Positions 1 to 15,300 are shown, numbered from the stretch's first letter. The stretch is DNA of 64,000 nt from Owenia fusiformis (GCA_903813345.2 CAIIXF020000008.1:9883278-9947277); one strand, 5' to 3'. Notes: generated by a model not told the origin, from the sequence alone. Made by a program: numbers and translations.

Positions 1-194
1 TTGCGCTCCATCCATGTTGTTATACAATGATAGCAGAAGGAGTGGGAACAATTTAGTGATGTGGCCTAGAAATTAAAGTTAAGTCAAACAACTGCTACAA
101 AAAGATATGGTTAAACACGGTTAAAAAAAACTTAAATCAATTTCTATAATTAATAATTATCATATTGCTTTACAACAGCACAATACACATCCAT

Positions 195-350
195 GTATCT
201 ACCTGTAAACACCTCATTACACAGACTCATAAAGAAGTCTTTACAAATGCATGCACTTACCTGTAAAACACTGCATTACATAAACTCACCTGTATTATAT
301 AAAAAGCATAAACTCACCTGTATAAATACCATACACTCACCTGTATAAAC
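195..350 (-). repeat. Degenerate short tandem repeat containing repeated splice-donor copies
   Basis: The sequence just inside the RNF8 intron repeats a unit of about 25-55 bases whose core on the minus strand is TACAGGTGAG or TACAGGTAAG. Copies are seen near 200, 257, 287, 314 and 337; the last is the exon donor used at 341/340. Spacing is irregular and copies diverge. Confidence 0.6.
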
Positions 351-3300
351 AGCTCATTACATATGCTGCACTGTAGCTCAGTCTCTATCATCTCAGTAAA
401 ATTGGCTAAAACATCCTCCCTTGCTCTCAGCATGCCTTCCTTCTGCTTGGTATTCTCCTCTCTAGTTTCATTAAGCTGGGTCTCTAACAGTCTCTGCTTG
501 AGCTCCTTACTTTGAATCACTTTGTCAAGTTTTTCCTTTTCCTTAATAAGTTCTTCCTCTAAAAGTTTATCTTTTTCTTCAAGTTTACGCTCCATTTCTT
601 TCTTGAGGTTATCTTCAATACGTTGTTTTTCTTCAAGAAGAGACTGTTTTTCAGAGTCTAAGCGTTCCTTTAGGCTCGTTTCTTTAACTTGAAGTTCATG
701 GACTATACGTTCTCTCATATCTTTTTCAAGAGTGATTCTCTCTTCCTCCATCTTTTTCTGCAAAACATTAACTAAGCTACTAGTATATAAATGCATTTGC
801 ACATGACAGAATGATACAACCTTAAATGATTTTTAGTGTACCAATGCCTATAATAAGAAAAAATATAGCACAAGGACTAAAATATACAATTAGAATGATG
901 AAAATATACAATTAGAATATTAAAATACTTTGTGTACATTCTTTATTATATTCATATTCTTTAACATTGAAAAAGCAACAACTGTGGTTTTAAACATTGT
1001 GTACATGAATATGTACCTTTTCCTCTTGAAGTTTGAGTTCATTCAGTTGGAGATTTTTGGCCATTTCTTCCTGTTCTTGCTCCTTCTCAAGCAGCAAAGC
1101 CTGAAACACAGAGGCCACACATATGATATAATATATAGAGGATATCCTATGATTTATGAGTGATATGATTTTTATCCACGAATGGATATGATATCTGCAC
1201 GAGCGAGCGTAGCGAGAGAGTGCAGATATCAATAACCATGAGTGGATTAAAATCATATCACGAGTAAATCATAGGATGTTCTTTTTATTCCATAGTTAAA
1301 GTCATCATCAGAATCGTCGGAAATTAAATCATTTAATTCGAATTTTCCAAACGATCCGGCGATGTTGACACTTAGCCTCGTTTTGAGTCTGAAGTAGCAA
1401 AAATCCATAAACCATCGCATACGACGTCATATGTCATGGCTAAAAAACCGTATGCTATGGTTAAGTGAAAATTTGTCAAAAATATCATATTTTACCACTG
1501 ATTCCAAAAATACCGTTTTTATTTTCACATGTTATCCTATGAATATCATGCTAACTATAGAATAAACTTTAATATTGTGTAATAGAACACAAAATAATTC
1601 ACTACAATAAAACACACAAGGAACAGTTGTATTGTACTAGCTAATCCACCCTATACATAGTGATTGCACAAATTTTGAATGGTACTTGTAAAGACGAGCC
1701 ACAACGACTATAGTTGACTTTTTCTGACCAGCTTAGCAGTAATATAGCATCACTGATTGCATACACAAAGCCATTTCTCTTCATAGATTACATAGCCATT
1801 TCTCCATTTCTTTACTATTCGTTTGATTACATTGAAAACGCATGGCATACATAATTTAATATCTTCCACTTTTAAAACAGCATAGAATCTGATAAAATCC
1901 TCACTGGGCATGGGTGCTATAGAAATATAACTTAAAAAATTATAGTAGTACTAATATTTTTGGTTTTTTTTATCACTGTGGCTCGTCTCTACCACTACCA
2001 TTCAAAACTGGTGCAAGCACTACGTATAGGGTGAGATCACAACGAAGGAAACATTTTCTCAAATTATCATGAGTACAGGCTTCTTCATGCAAGATATTAA
2101 AACATATATGTCAAAGAATTAGATTCCCTCTTTAATACCATATATAGTTTTAATTCATTAGGCATATTTTCTGATGACCCTGACCGATCTATTCACTCTT
2201 TTTAATATTTACTGTAATCAAGTATTTTTCATAAAACTGAGGACAACAACTGTTTGTTGTCTACATCTTTATGATTGTAAAGAGACAAAAAAGTCAAATC
2301 ACTAAATGATTTAGAATTGCAAATTGAATAGTATAGTTTCTAAATAGCTGAAAAGTGCTGACATAATAGGTGTCACCCTTGTTTGTCTTTGATTTTTCTA
2401 GGGCCAGACCTCCACTCCACTTGAATCTGTCTGAACCTTGAACGGCATACTATTGGATGACCCTGTCAATGTACATATTGTACGAATAAACCAAGGTTTT
2501 AATGAATTTCAGCATTGCACCAATGGAGTTTGGCCCAAGTTTTTTTAAATGTCATGGAAAATGATTCAAATGACACAACTGTTTAAATAAAAGCTATAAT
2601 TGGAGAAAATTTGTCACTGAATCCAAATATGCTATCAAAAAATAAAGAAAAGCAATTCATTAGTGGAAAAAAGTGCAAATCTCTTATAATCTCATGTAAA
2701 AACGAGAATTAGCGAGATTTCAAAGCTATTTAGAAACTCCTCTATTAAATGAATTCTGATATTATAGCAAAAATTGTTAAATCAATTTGTTATAATATTT
2801 TGAATACAATTTTTCAGTCTGCAATTTGAAACTAGTAACAGATGAAAAATAATCGAATATGTACTTGGGTAAAAGTCAATACACTCAGTAATTATGAATT
2901 GATTCAAGTCAATCTGCATGCAAAATAACAATTTGGAACTACAATCAATAATGCAGCATTTTAGGAATTGTTTTAAACATTACTTCTTTGCATTAACAAT
3001 AGATAATGATATAATAATGTAACTATGAATACTCAAGTTTCATGTTTTCTTCAAAACCATTTAAAATATAATCAAGATCGCATGTACACCTTATGATTAC
3101 TCAAACTTTATAAACTGAACTCTTAATATTTCAAAAGGGAATGAAAATTTACATACTACATGTAAACATGTATTTTATAAATGAATGTTTATCATGCGGC
3201 AATGAACATAGTTTCTCTAGTACAGTATAGCCCTAACAAACAGCACAAGTCAAACGTATCCATAAACTAGACATGTCTGATCTCAGATTGTTGCTTATAA

Positions 3301-6300
3301 CAATATTCAATGTTTTCAATGTAAGAGATGCTATGAGATTGACTCAAATACATAACGCTCATTTTAATATTACAAAGTTGGTTGATATTGAGACAAAGGC
3401 AACAGGCCACCCTATGCTATACTTCACTGCTGACGCTATAGCTGGGTTTAGACACAAGGCAGACACAACACATTCTCATTTAGCACATGATCTCCAGCAA
3501 GCCAAAGGTGACATACTCAAGGCAAGAAAACGAACCATGCCCCCTGAAGATCATGCAAAGTTCACTGGATTCTGGAACGAGATTTATGGGAACAATCTAC
3601 CTCCACTGGCTATGTATTTGCTAATTTATCCTGACGATCATGAAGTATTTAATTTCATTCAGGATGCTATGGATCGCCTTACTGCCTATCCAGATTGGCT
3701 TGTTCAAGCTATGCCAGTAGATGAGGTGCCCATATCCCACACACTTCTAGGCTACGCAACAACATTTGATTTTCTCTATACAATGTTTGATGAACAGCGC
3801 CAGAGAGCCTATCTAGAGAAAATTATTACTACTACACGATATATGTATGCTAAGTCATTTAAACGATTTTGGGGAAGATCATACATTCAGAATCATGTAG
3901 CTTCAAATATGGTGGCTCTTCTTACAGGGGCTATAGTAGCTTCAGTTCATACAAATGATGCATATGATTGGATTGAGAAAACATTGAACCTCTTAGAAGG
4001 CAACATGTACCTACTGAGTCTCATAGGGGATGGCTCACTAAATGAAGGAGTAGCGTATGGTGCATACACAATGCGCACTCTAACCCAATATCTATACCTT
4101 GTGCAGCACCATTATCATATCGACCATAGCCAAAATGAATGGCTACAAGAACATTTCTGGTTTTATTTCTCAACTCTGTTGCCTGGATTTAAAGAGAATC
4201 TCGCAATTGGTGACTCAAATAAAAATTGGTGGTATGGCCCTGAGAGTCAATTGACATACTTAGATAGTTATGTATTAAGGAATGGTTGGGGTAACTGGTT
4301 GGCTAGTAAGATACGAGAAGCGAGGAAGTATGGTTTATCCCCTGGTGTAAATCAGCGTTGGACAACCCATCATACTGAATTTCTATGGTACGATCCTACA
4401 ATAAAACCCACCCCACCCCCAGGGTATAGTAACTCCTCGCTGCATGTATTTAAAGACTGGGGGGTGGTCACATATGGAGGAGGACAAGAGCTACTCCCAG
4501 GAGCAACATTCCTCTCTTTCAAATCAAGTAAACTACATGGTAGAGTCATAAAAACACTAACAGGCAAACATCACAACGGTTTAACATGGGATGAATTCAA
4601 CCCAGGTCATGAACACCCAGATCAGAACTCTTTGGTGTTTGCCCCCAATGGGAAATTATTCATCACAGAAGGGTTGTATTCATTCAAATGGAGCTATACA
4701 AATAACATCATAATGTTCAGTCCTTCTACACTGAGTAACTGTAGTAAGCCATTGGTAGGTCAAATACATGATTGTAACACATGGCTGGAATGGCACCCGA
4801 AGAAAGGGGTGACAGAATGGATGGACGCTGAGATAGTGTATGTAGGAGAAACTAACAATATGGTATATATAGTTGGTGAGGCTGCCAAAGCTTATCCTGC
4901 AGAATTAATGTTAAAATCTGTCGCTAGGCATTTGCTGTTGCTTAGCAACCATTTGCTACTGATCCTTGATCACATAGAAATAAACACTGGATCTTCTATA
5001 ACTGATTGGAGTTCATATTTTAACAACTATCAAAACAAATTCATTCCACTTGTCGACACGCAGTTCCAAGGAGCTAAAATGATAACAGATAATGAGGAAT
5101 ATCGGCTCATAGTCCAGGTGCCGAGAACAGCCAGCCAACCAGATGTAATGATCACCGAAGTACAGACAAACCAGGGAAAGAATATAAAGCGTACACTGAG
5201 CAATATCAATGTATCAAGCTCTTTACAAGGCCGCTTCACAGATGTATTATACATCCTCCATTCTCCTGAAGTTATATTACAGGATGTCAAATTTCTCTCA
5301 ACTTCAGATTTAGAAAACGATATCTACTTAAAGGCAAACAATATTGTGAATTTGGTATCCATGAAGCATCATGGGTTAAATTCTGAAGGTGGTTGTACAG
5401 TAAATAAACCTTTCACATCTGAAAAGACAACATTTTCTAATAAGTATGATCAAACATTTGACATAGAGGAGATAATTCGAAAGCATCCCCCTATTGGATA
5501 TGCTGCTAAGAACAGAAAAAATGATAACGATGAAAACACTGATATTGAGGATGATCAGAATGATTTTTATGATGAAAATGGAATTCCCCAGTTTGCTAAA
5601 AGAGATGCTCTAAATGATAACAGTGACAAACACGAACCTAAAAGTAAAAATCCTGATTTTCAAGAGTTGCTTTTTGATTTTACATCTAACCAGAGTTTAG
5701 GAAATTTTATGGTGCTCAACGGAATTATTTTTTTGATATTATTGCTCCTTTTCAAAAACATTAGAAGTGTGCGGAGGTTGTTGCTTAGAAAGAGATGGTT
5801 ACTAAAAACTTAAATTATACCAGACAGAGATAGAGAGAGAGACATAATTGAAAAAAAAACTGTAAATGAAAACTTTCTTATTAGAAATTACTTTAATTAG
5901 TAGAGTGGAATTGTGTTTTGTTACTCTTTTGACTCTATTCAAAGAACATTCAATTTGTTCTAAAATTTTATATCGGGTGTTTCAGGGTAATCTTGATTGA
6001 TGATCAATATCGGTCTAAGAAAGACACAAGATGTACAAGTAACGTAAAATAATGTGTTTTGCTGTTCAATAAATTCTTATAATTTCAACTTCTTAGAAAT
6101 AACAATTTTTGAATAATTATGAGTTGAAGTTCAACCATGTTATGATTAAATATATCGATATAAAACAATTTATTCAATTGCTATACAAACATTGCACGCA
6201 AGTTCAGGAAATCTGACAGCATAATTTTTACAAATTAACAATTACAACTAAAATACAGTAACCAAAAATTTTATGTTAGACATTTTTAGGATAATTATAT

Positions 6301-9300
6301 AATCATTTTATCAGTAATTGATTTTATATACAAAAGGTAAAAACTTATTATATCTACACAAAAATAAGCATTAATATTAGAATCTCATAAAAACAGACCA
6401 AAGGATAGCTGTTGGCTAATGATTGGCATTGTATATACACAAAGAATATCTTAACCAGAAACAGGACAATATTTCTCTTATAAAATGGTAAGTAAATTCC
6501 ATTTATGTTATATCAATTGCATAAAGTTGCGTTTTTAACATAACATAATTCAAATTACTTATTTGATTCCATTAAAATTCTATAGATGAAAATTGTAGGT
6601 AGAACTAAGGGTTTAGTGTAAGACATTTTAAAAAGTGGCTATTTAGCACTCAATCTCTTCTCCCTGATACATATGTATGATGTAATATAATAGATGTAGC
6701 CAGTACAACATTTTTGGAAGTGTAATGTGCAAGGAAAAGTCAACCTTTTGACTAAAAGAATTGAGATTTACATTTAAAGAGAGAATCAGATCTAGCGAGC
6801 AGGCCATCAAAAAATTGTTTCAATTTTAGAATATTTCTGGCTCATGTCTTTCCTTGTCATGTCTATTTTCTAAAAATCCTCTAAGTGCACACTTTATTTC
6901 AGGAAAACTAAAGATTTTTACAATAATGTATTATTTTTCTATAAGATTGGTCACCATTCTTATTATTTGGGAGAATTTAAACATTTTTGACACATTTTTG
7001 CACGTTTAATCCATTATAACCTCACCAATTCATAACATATCATGAATCTTTTGGGAGATATTGTATTTGAGATTGTAAGGAATAGATTGACAGGTCAATT
7101 GTACATGTTGCTTGCAATTTTTTCACCTCTATAGATCTGATTCTGCCTTTAATTCCAAAATTTTAATTCTAACTTTCAGCTATGAAGTGAAAAGAATTAT
7201 GCTGTTTTTACATCTTGGGAACCTAACTTGGACTCTAATATGCCTCATATATTGCATCAAAGCAGGTAAATTTGTTATTGGCTCGTGCTGAGGCAAGAGC
7301 CATATCTCACTTGGGTTTAGTAGTAAGTGATAACGACAATGAACTGAGGTTTAAATGTAAGTTTACTAGTAGAAAACCTGATGGGTTAATATTTATTGAT
7401 GAAAATGAGTTCATTCCTCGAGCTAAAGTTTAACCCTAAGGTGTTAGTTTATAATGAAATTGCGTTAGAGAGGGTTTCAAACGACATATACACAATTTTA
7501 CAACAACACCATGAACACTGTGCACTGATTTTCGGCAACATGATTTCCTAAATATGACAGAAATACGAGTGACTTCTTGATTTAGAATTGTGAACAATTT
7601 ACAGCATTAAAAAAACTCCGAACATTTAACTATTTTATTAATATCTTTGGAGAACGAGAATCAAATTGACCCATCTTCACTTTTTGATATGTTTGGATGT
7701 TTTCTAAGAGGTCCAGGTACTCAGACCTTCACAATTTAAGGATCTTAATCAGTTCAAAATGTTCGGATTTTTTCTACTATTGCCGTTCGGTAAATTACAA
7801 CCGCATTAAAAGTAAGCATCCCTATTTATCAATACAATTCATTACAACACTGCAAACATCTCCTTCACACGAGCCTTCATTTTTTAAAAATGATCTCATG
7901 TTCTAACCTAATACGATGATACACATGTTAAAGTCAGTCATTTATTCTTCTCAGTTAGTATTGTTTGCAGGGAGAAAAAAGGAATAGTGAAGAGTTCAGA
8001 GGATGTTACATTTCTGCACATCATATCTCAATTTTTCAGAAAATAATGTAAATTAGGATTGCAAAGGACACATTGACATTAGTACAATAACGTCATTTCA
8101 AAGGGCAAAATGAATGCCTTTTAAACTAGCACTAAAACCCCTAGAACTGGCCCAGCAAGGTGGTAATAATATATTTTATTTTATTTTTCTCAAAATAATG
8201 AAGAAAATATCAAAACAGGTTAAGTTGTCTAATTGTATGCACCAAGATAAATATCTAACTACTGTACAAACATTTCCACATCAGTAAAAAATAATTTTGC
8301 TTTGGTCATCATGGTGTCTGCATGAAAAAATGTTAGATTTTTATGAAATTCAATTGAGCAATTAAATCTGTTATTCCTAGAGATAAATGAAGAAATACAG
8401 AGAGAAAATTACATACTTGGAGAATGCAATATTGCATGATCTTGGCAGTCTAAATTCCTTTTATTGTTATACTATATCCTGATATTTCAGTCCATTATGT
8501 GTTTTCCAATTTGAAAACTCATTAATTCTAGACAAAAATATATAATATATGGTTCGCATGCAATAATATACATATATTGAATTCTGTAGAGTTGAATATC
8601 TGTATATATTTCTGAAGGTGTATTCACCGCAGCCTGAAGGGCGAGGTGAATACATCTCTCAGAAATATATACAGATATTAAACGATCACAGAATTCAATA
8701 TTTGTTTTATTATTTCCCCATTAAAGTAGTACACAATATTAAAGTTACAAGTACACAATATTGTTATAATATGACATTCAGTTTCAACGTATTTCCAAAC
8801 CTTTGCCAATATTCTCAGTCACACCATGGATAAAAATTAGATTTGGAACTTCCATGTTAAAGTCCATAGTCTTTGTGCTTTGATTAGTTGACTTTTTTAA
8901 TACCTTTGTTAATTCTTTATCCTGTGTTTGTTGTACAGTTGTGAACCTTCCTGATACAACTTTACCATCTATCATATCGGATGAAAATACTTTTTACTTC
9001 ATTCCCGGGAATTAAGTGATGTGACATCATTTTAATTGATATATAGTGGTATTCACTAAAAATGACATAGTGAAAACACTCTTCGTACGTTTTCTAAGTG
9101 GGGAGACATGGAACACGTCTATATATTTTTAGTCACATGGTATATAATTGACCAATGAGAGAACGGCTATCACAGCATGGAAATAATAATACTTTTTAGC
9201 TCAATGTAAAATTAATGATATGAATGGAAAGAACTTGAAGGGAATCAAAGTCTAGTAGACTATAGCCCCAAATTATAGTTCTGTTAATTATATAAATTAA

Positions 9301-12300
9301 ATTATGTTAATTAAGTATACATTTCAATCAAGATCAATCAATACTTTTTTATTTAGGATTTGGGAATCTTGTGTGATCAATCCTCCAGTCCTTTATATCG
9401 TACATCTATTCATTTTCGATTAGACAACATTTTCAATATATAAATGACTGTACTTCTCAAGATCATTTTTAGATGTTTTTAGGATAAAAAAATTTGATGT
9501 CTATGATATATGGCAGAATCAAATTCCATGTCATGATAAATAACTAAACGTATAGCTTCCTTTTAGAGAACACTTACAAAGTAACAGTCCAAACTATGGA
9601 TAAAGATGGATCAGAGTCTGATGACTATGTCTACTTTGAAATCCATAACTGTTCAGGTCATACATCACCAGAAATATCCTTAGACAAACCTATAATCGAT
9701 GACTTCGAAATTGGCAGGTTAGTGGAGAACATATTTCTATTTTTCTCTACAAACAAGGATGTAACAAAACCTGGTAATTTACTCCATGGTGTGAAATCAG
9801 AACATTCAGCTATATTAATTTTTAATAATATTCACGACTATGAGAGAACTGTTAGCAAGGGTCATCATCAAGTATATTTGGAGCAATTAAAATAACATTG
9901 GATCATTTTGACAAATAACAAGGCTGATGCAAGGCAGCTATAGGGGACTGTATGGCTTACATATGATGACCATCCTGCATCACTGTGTTATAATTATATT
10001 TTGACCCTGAAGTTACAAATATGGACATACCATAAGGTAATCACAGATTTTCTGCAGTTGCCATTATGATTTTTGAGAATTACGGGCATATTCTAGCCAC
10101 AGAGCAAATGTGACATAGATATCATCAATCATTACATATTGGCAAAGTGGTCATATTCTGTAAAACATCCTTTAAGATGAACATGCCTTGGGTCATTTGT
10201 CATTCATCATCAGAAAAAGGCACCATCCAAAGTCAATCAATATCTCCCCTAATAATCAAGAAAAACACAAAGATGTATATCCAAAAGAAACAGTGCCCTC
10301 TTTTGTGCTTGTTAAGAATATCTCAGATTGTGTATAATATTTAAGACTTATGTTTTCAGTTCTGAAACCTATGGTTATACAACTTGGAACATGGGGCTAA
10401 TAACAGAAGTTGCTTTTAAATTAGAAAAGTATTACTTCAGTAGTTGCTCTTGGGGATTTGATGTAGTAAGTATTTGATTTCTAAATCTCATTATTGTTTA
10501 CAGGGGTATATATCTCTAAAAATCATGGGATTCCTTGTTAATTTATATTGACATCATTATTTCCATTGTTACGATCAGAGGTGAACAGCTGATGGGATGA
10601 TATTCTTGGATACAGGACTTTAGCAAGGGATCTGAAAAGCAGCCCAACTAGTTTCTCAAAAGTGTGATATCAAGAAATAGATCTGAACTAAAACAACACT
10701 TAAAGCCAAATCATTGCTGCAATGCTAAAACATTGAGCCATCTTTTGCCAGCATATGACTTTATCTAATTTCAATTTTAGGTGACAATTGAGGATCCTAG
10801 TACTGGAACTGAGTATGTGTGTAGTTGCTCCTGTGATATCACATGCAACATGAACTGGGTGACCATTCCCTGCAGAACTGGTTAGTATTTATCAAACTAA
10901 AGGAATTTTACATATATGATGAACACATAAGGTACGGCTTTGTGCATTAAAATTACTTCACTAAAAGTTGTTTCTAAAATGCAATCTGATGTAAAATCTG
11001 TTTTGTGAACAGGAACTCCTCTTGAAGAAGTAGTCTGTCCAGGAGATCCAGTTCAAACCACCCAAACTCCAGCTCAAACTACCAATGATCCAGCCCAGAC
11101 TACTGATTCTCAAGTTCAGATTACGGATGATCAAGTCCAGACTACCAATGATCCAGCTCAAACTACCAATGATCTGGCCCAGACTACTGATTCTCAAGTT
11201 CAGATTACGGATGATCAAGTCCAGACTACCAATGATCCAGTTCAGACTACCAATGATCTGGCCCAGACTACTGATTCTCAAGTACAGATTACTGATGATC
11301 AAGTTCAGACTACCAATGATCCAGTTCAGACTACCAATGATCTGGCCCAGACTACTGATTCTCAAGTTCAGATTACGGATGATCAAGTTCAGACTACCAA
11401 TGATCCAGTTCAGACTACCAATGATCTGGCCCAGACTACTGATTCTCAAGTTCAGATTACGGATGATCAAGTCCAGACTACCAATGATCCAGCTCAAACT
11501 ACCAATGATCTGGCCCAGACTACTGATTCTCAAGTTCAGATTACGGATGATCAAGTTCAGACTACCAATGATCCAGTTCAGATTACGAATGATCCAGTCC
11601 AGACTACGGACACTAATGTCCAGACTACCAATTCTCCAGTTCAGACTACACATGATTCAGTCCAGACTACTGATGATCAAGTTCAGACTACTAATGCTTC
11701 AATCCAAACTTCAGATGCAACAGTTCAGACAACTGATGTTGTTCCATACCAAACAACTCAAGTCCTATGTGTTCAGGTCCAGACTACTGATGCTACAGTC
11801 CAGACTACTGATGCTACAGTCCAGACTACTGATGCTACAGTCCAGTCTGCTAATGCTTCAGTTCAGACTACTAATGCTACAGTCCAGACTACTGCTGCTG
11901 CTACTGTCAATTCTACAGATATACCAGTCAATAATTTAACTACTCCAGTGCAAAGTACAATAACATCAGTCCAGAATACCAGTTATACAGTCCAAAGTAC
12001 CACAATGCCAGTCCAGAATACCAGTTATACAGTCAATTGCACCATAATATTGGTTCAGAATATCAATGCTACAGTCCAGAGTACCAGAACATCAGTCCAG
12101 AATAGTAGTGATACAGCCATGAGTTCCATTTCACCAATACAGAATGCCAGTCATACAGTTCAGAGTACCATTACATCAGTCCAGAATACCAGTGATACAG
12201 CCCAGAGTACCATAACACCAACACAGAATACCAGTGATACAGCCCCAAGTACCATAACATCAGTCCAAAATATCAATGCTCCAATTGATTTGATAAACGA

Positions 12301-15300
12301 TGCTTCACTATTTAAAAGAATAGAAGTATTTGTAAAGGCGGAGACTGAGGAGTTCACAGAATCGGACAAGAGACCCTCTGCTATTGTTATTGGGACTGTA
12401 GAAACTGGTATCATAATAGGGATCATTGTGGCAGTTGTTTTGTCTGACTTGAAAAAGATGTATTTAGACTTTTTCCGTTTTTCTCCTTGTTTCAATACAA
12501 ATACTCTAAACATGTAACCAGACTGATTCAACCCACATGTTTATCAAGTGTACTGGAGGACCACATGTTTAAGAATATATTCATATTAGAGAAGGAATCA
12601 CACCACTTCATGTTCAAGAATGTAAATACATAAGATGAGTACTCACACCACATACTTAAGAATACATATAAAGGAGGACATGTTTCAGAATAAATAATAC
12701 TGTACATTAGAGGAGGACATGTTTGTAAATACATTAGAAGAGGACATGTTTTTGAACACATATACATTAGAGGACATGCTTGTAAATACATTAGAAGAGG
12801 ACATGTTTTTGAATACAACATGTTTTTGAATACATATACATGAGAGGACGACAAGTTTGTGAATACATGTACATACACTGACCTCCCCAGAATTTTTTCT
12901 CAGGTGGGTTCAAAATTCTCATTTTCACAATTCAGACCAAAATTGGTCAAAATATGCTAATTTCATGATTTTTCTCATTTTAAAGTGGGTGCAAATGGAT
13001 TTTCAGGTGGGTGAAGCCTATTTTCAAAATCTCAGGTGGGTGCTGCACCCTAAGTTGCTTTAACCCTTTCCCGACGTGAATATAAGAGGAAAATGTTGGC
13101 TCTGGTGACGGATAAGTAAGAGCAGTTTTTAGGGGAAAACTGCTAAATACCTACGCCCCGGGACCTATACCCTGAATTTTATCACTGAAATACAATTTTT
13201 AGTAAGGATTATCACATTAGAACAACTTGTCAAAATTTGGTGTAAAAATACTGAATAGAACTGGAGATATTGTCATTTCATTGATGTATATAGATAAAAA
13301 TAATGGTGCCAAAAGGAGCCTATCGTCCTGAAAGGTATTACATAATAGGGCTCCATATGGAGCCTATCGTCGTGAAAGGGTTAATGCTGGGGAGATCACT
13401 GACATATATATACGAGGAGGACATATTTGTAAATACATTTAGAGGAGGACATGTCTCTGAGGAGGATTCATACTACTGTACATGCTTAAGAATAGGAGGA
13501 GAGGTCATGTTTGTGAATAATTGTGTAAAAGAATACAACATTAGGAGAATATACTTAGAATACATTAGACGAGAATTTACACTATATGATTAAGAATACA
13601 TGTACATTTACATTAGAGGAGGACAAGTTTATGAATACACATTAAAAGACTAACTAATATTTTTGAATAAGAGTAAGAAAGAAACGACAAATCTTGATTT
13701 TGATCTCTGTTTATCATGTTTGTGCAACTTACACAAGTATATATTGATCCAGATTGAAGGAAAATATTATGGGGGAACAGGACACAGTTTTTAACAATAG
13801 AGAGGTATGATTCGGAGTATATATGTTTTGAAACCTTTTGGACATCATAGCCAAAGTTCTGAGGAAACCACAATTTCAAGCTAAGGTTCACAATTCACAT
13901 CAAAATTAGTCGATCCCATAGCCCATCATATCTTTCATGATCACCATCACTATAACTAGTATCCTTCTGCTTGTGCAACAAAATTGTAAAACAGACAAAA
14001 AATTGACACAATTTTGAAATCAATGACCCAGCTTTTAGGTATCCATAGGCCATAGGCCTCTTTAACATAAATAAGATCAGACCATAATTCAATGCTTTCA
14101 TTATTGTCCAATCTATGGATTATCCATTGGATAGAAAAATGCATTCGCTACATCCCTTAGAACTTTGGCAATGGAATAATAATCCTACCTGCAAAGCTGC
14201 CATTTGTTCAGCAGTTTCTGTATTCTTTTCGTCTTCAAGTTTCCTTCTCTCTTCCTCCTTGAGTTTTACTTCCTCTTGTAATCGTTTCATTTTCTCTTCC
14301 GCTTCACGGAGTCTCTCGTTGGTGAGTCTCTCCTGCTCTGCTAGCTTCTGCTTCACTAGAGCAGAGGGCGACCAGGGGATGGATGGATTCATATTAGAGT
14401 TATGTCCATGGGATGAACCTGTTGATTGACTAGTACTTCTACAATGTCTGGCACGTTTAGAAGGTGAAGCAGAACCAGTAAAATTCTGATTCGTATGTGC
14501 ATCATCATTGGATTTTTTCACCTTTTTCACTTTGGCAGATGTACAGAATTTAAAGAATGCAGCATGGGGTTCATTGGTATTTGGGAGAGGTATTCCAATT
14601 TTGATGATGTCACCATCTTTCAGAGTGTATGAACCTTTCAGTGTGGTTTCATTGACCATTGTACCATTTGTACTCTGGAATGAAAACAATGGGCCAATTT
14701 CAGTTACTCATATTAAATATAAAGTACCTGCACAGTACGATAATGTTGTCTTGTCAACAATGGCAATTTGTACATATGTAATCTATTGATTTATAGAAAT
14801 AAATGTTAAGTATGTAAAAAAAAGTAAGAATCAATTAATAAGCAAAACTCAAAGAGGCCAGGGCAGATCTCGAGCATTTGAGTTCTGTTTTCATTTCCTG
14901 AACATGAATTATCAGTTGAGGGGCCAAGTCAAAATATTATACAAATATTTAACTCTATTGAGGTGAATGAATACCTGTGCATCTTTCAAGCGAAAGCCCT
15001 CTGGGCTTCTTGGAATATCATCTTGCGAAAGTCTCACATGTATACACCGGAAATAGAATTAAATATTTGTTTTATTATTCACTGTTCCTCACTCACATTA
15101 ATGGAAAAACAAGCTATTGTTGTCTAATTAATCATAACAATGTACTCGCAGAGATATATGCAATGGACTAAATTGTGACTTCCTTTGAATATCACTTGTT
15201 ATTTTTGAGTCACGTGTAGGACATGGACCAATCAGAAAGTGAGGAATATGTCAGTGATATAATAATGATGCTTAACATAACATAACATGATGCTGCAAAA

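Noticed and set aside
9596-9895. 99-codon frame starting at an internal Met of the PLAT exon
   Set aside because: The exon donor at 9717/9718 and phase-matched downstream exons show that the frame past 9717 is intronic.
10961-11653. Long minus-strand frame of IIGSLNWIIR-type repeats
   Set aside because: Antisense by-product of the same repeat; no start context or homologue.
11085-11939. Long plus-strand frame rich in MIQPRLLILKF-type repeats
   Set aside because: It is the wrong frame over the 21-bp minisatellite. The Thr/Gln frame is continuous with the upstream PLAT exons and the membrane helix.
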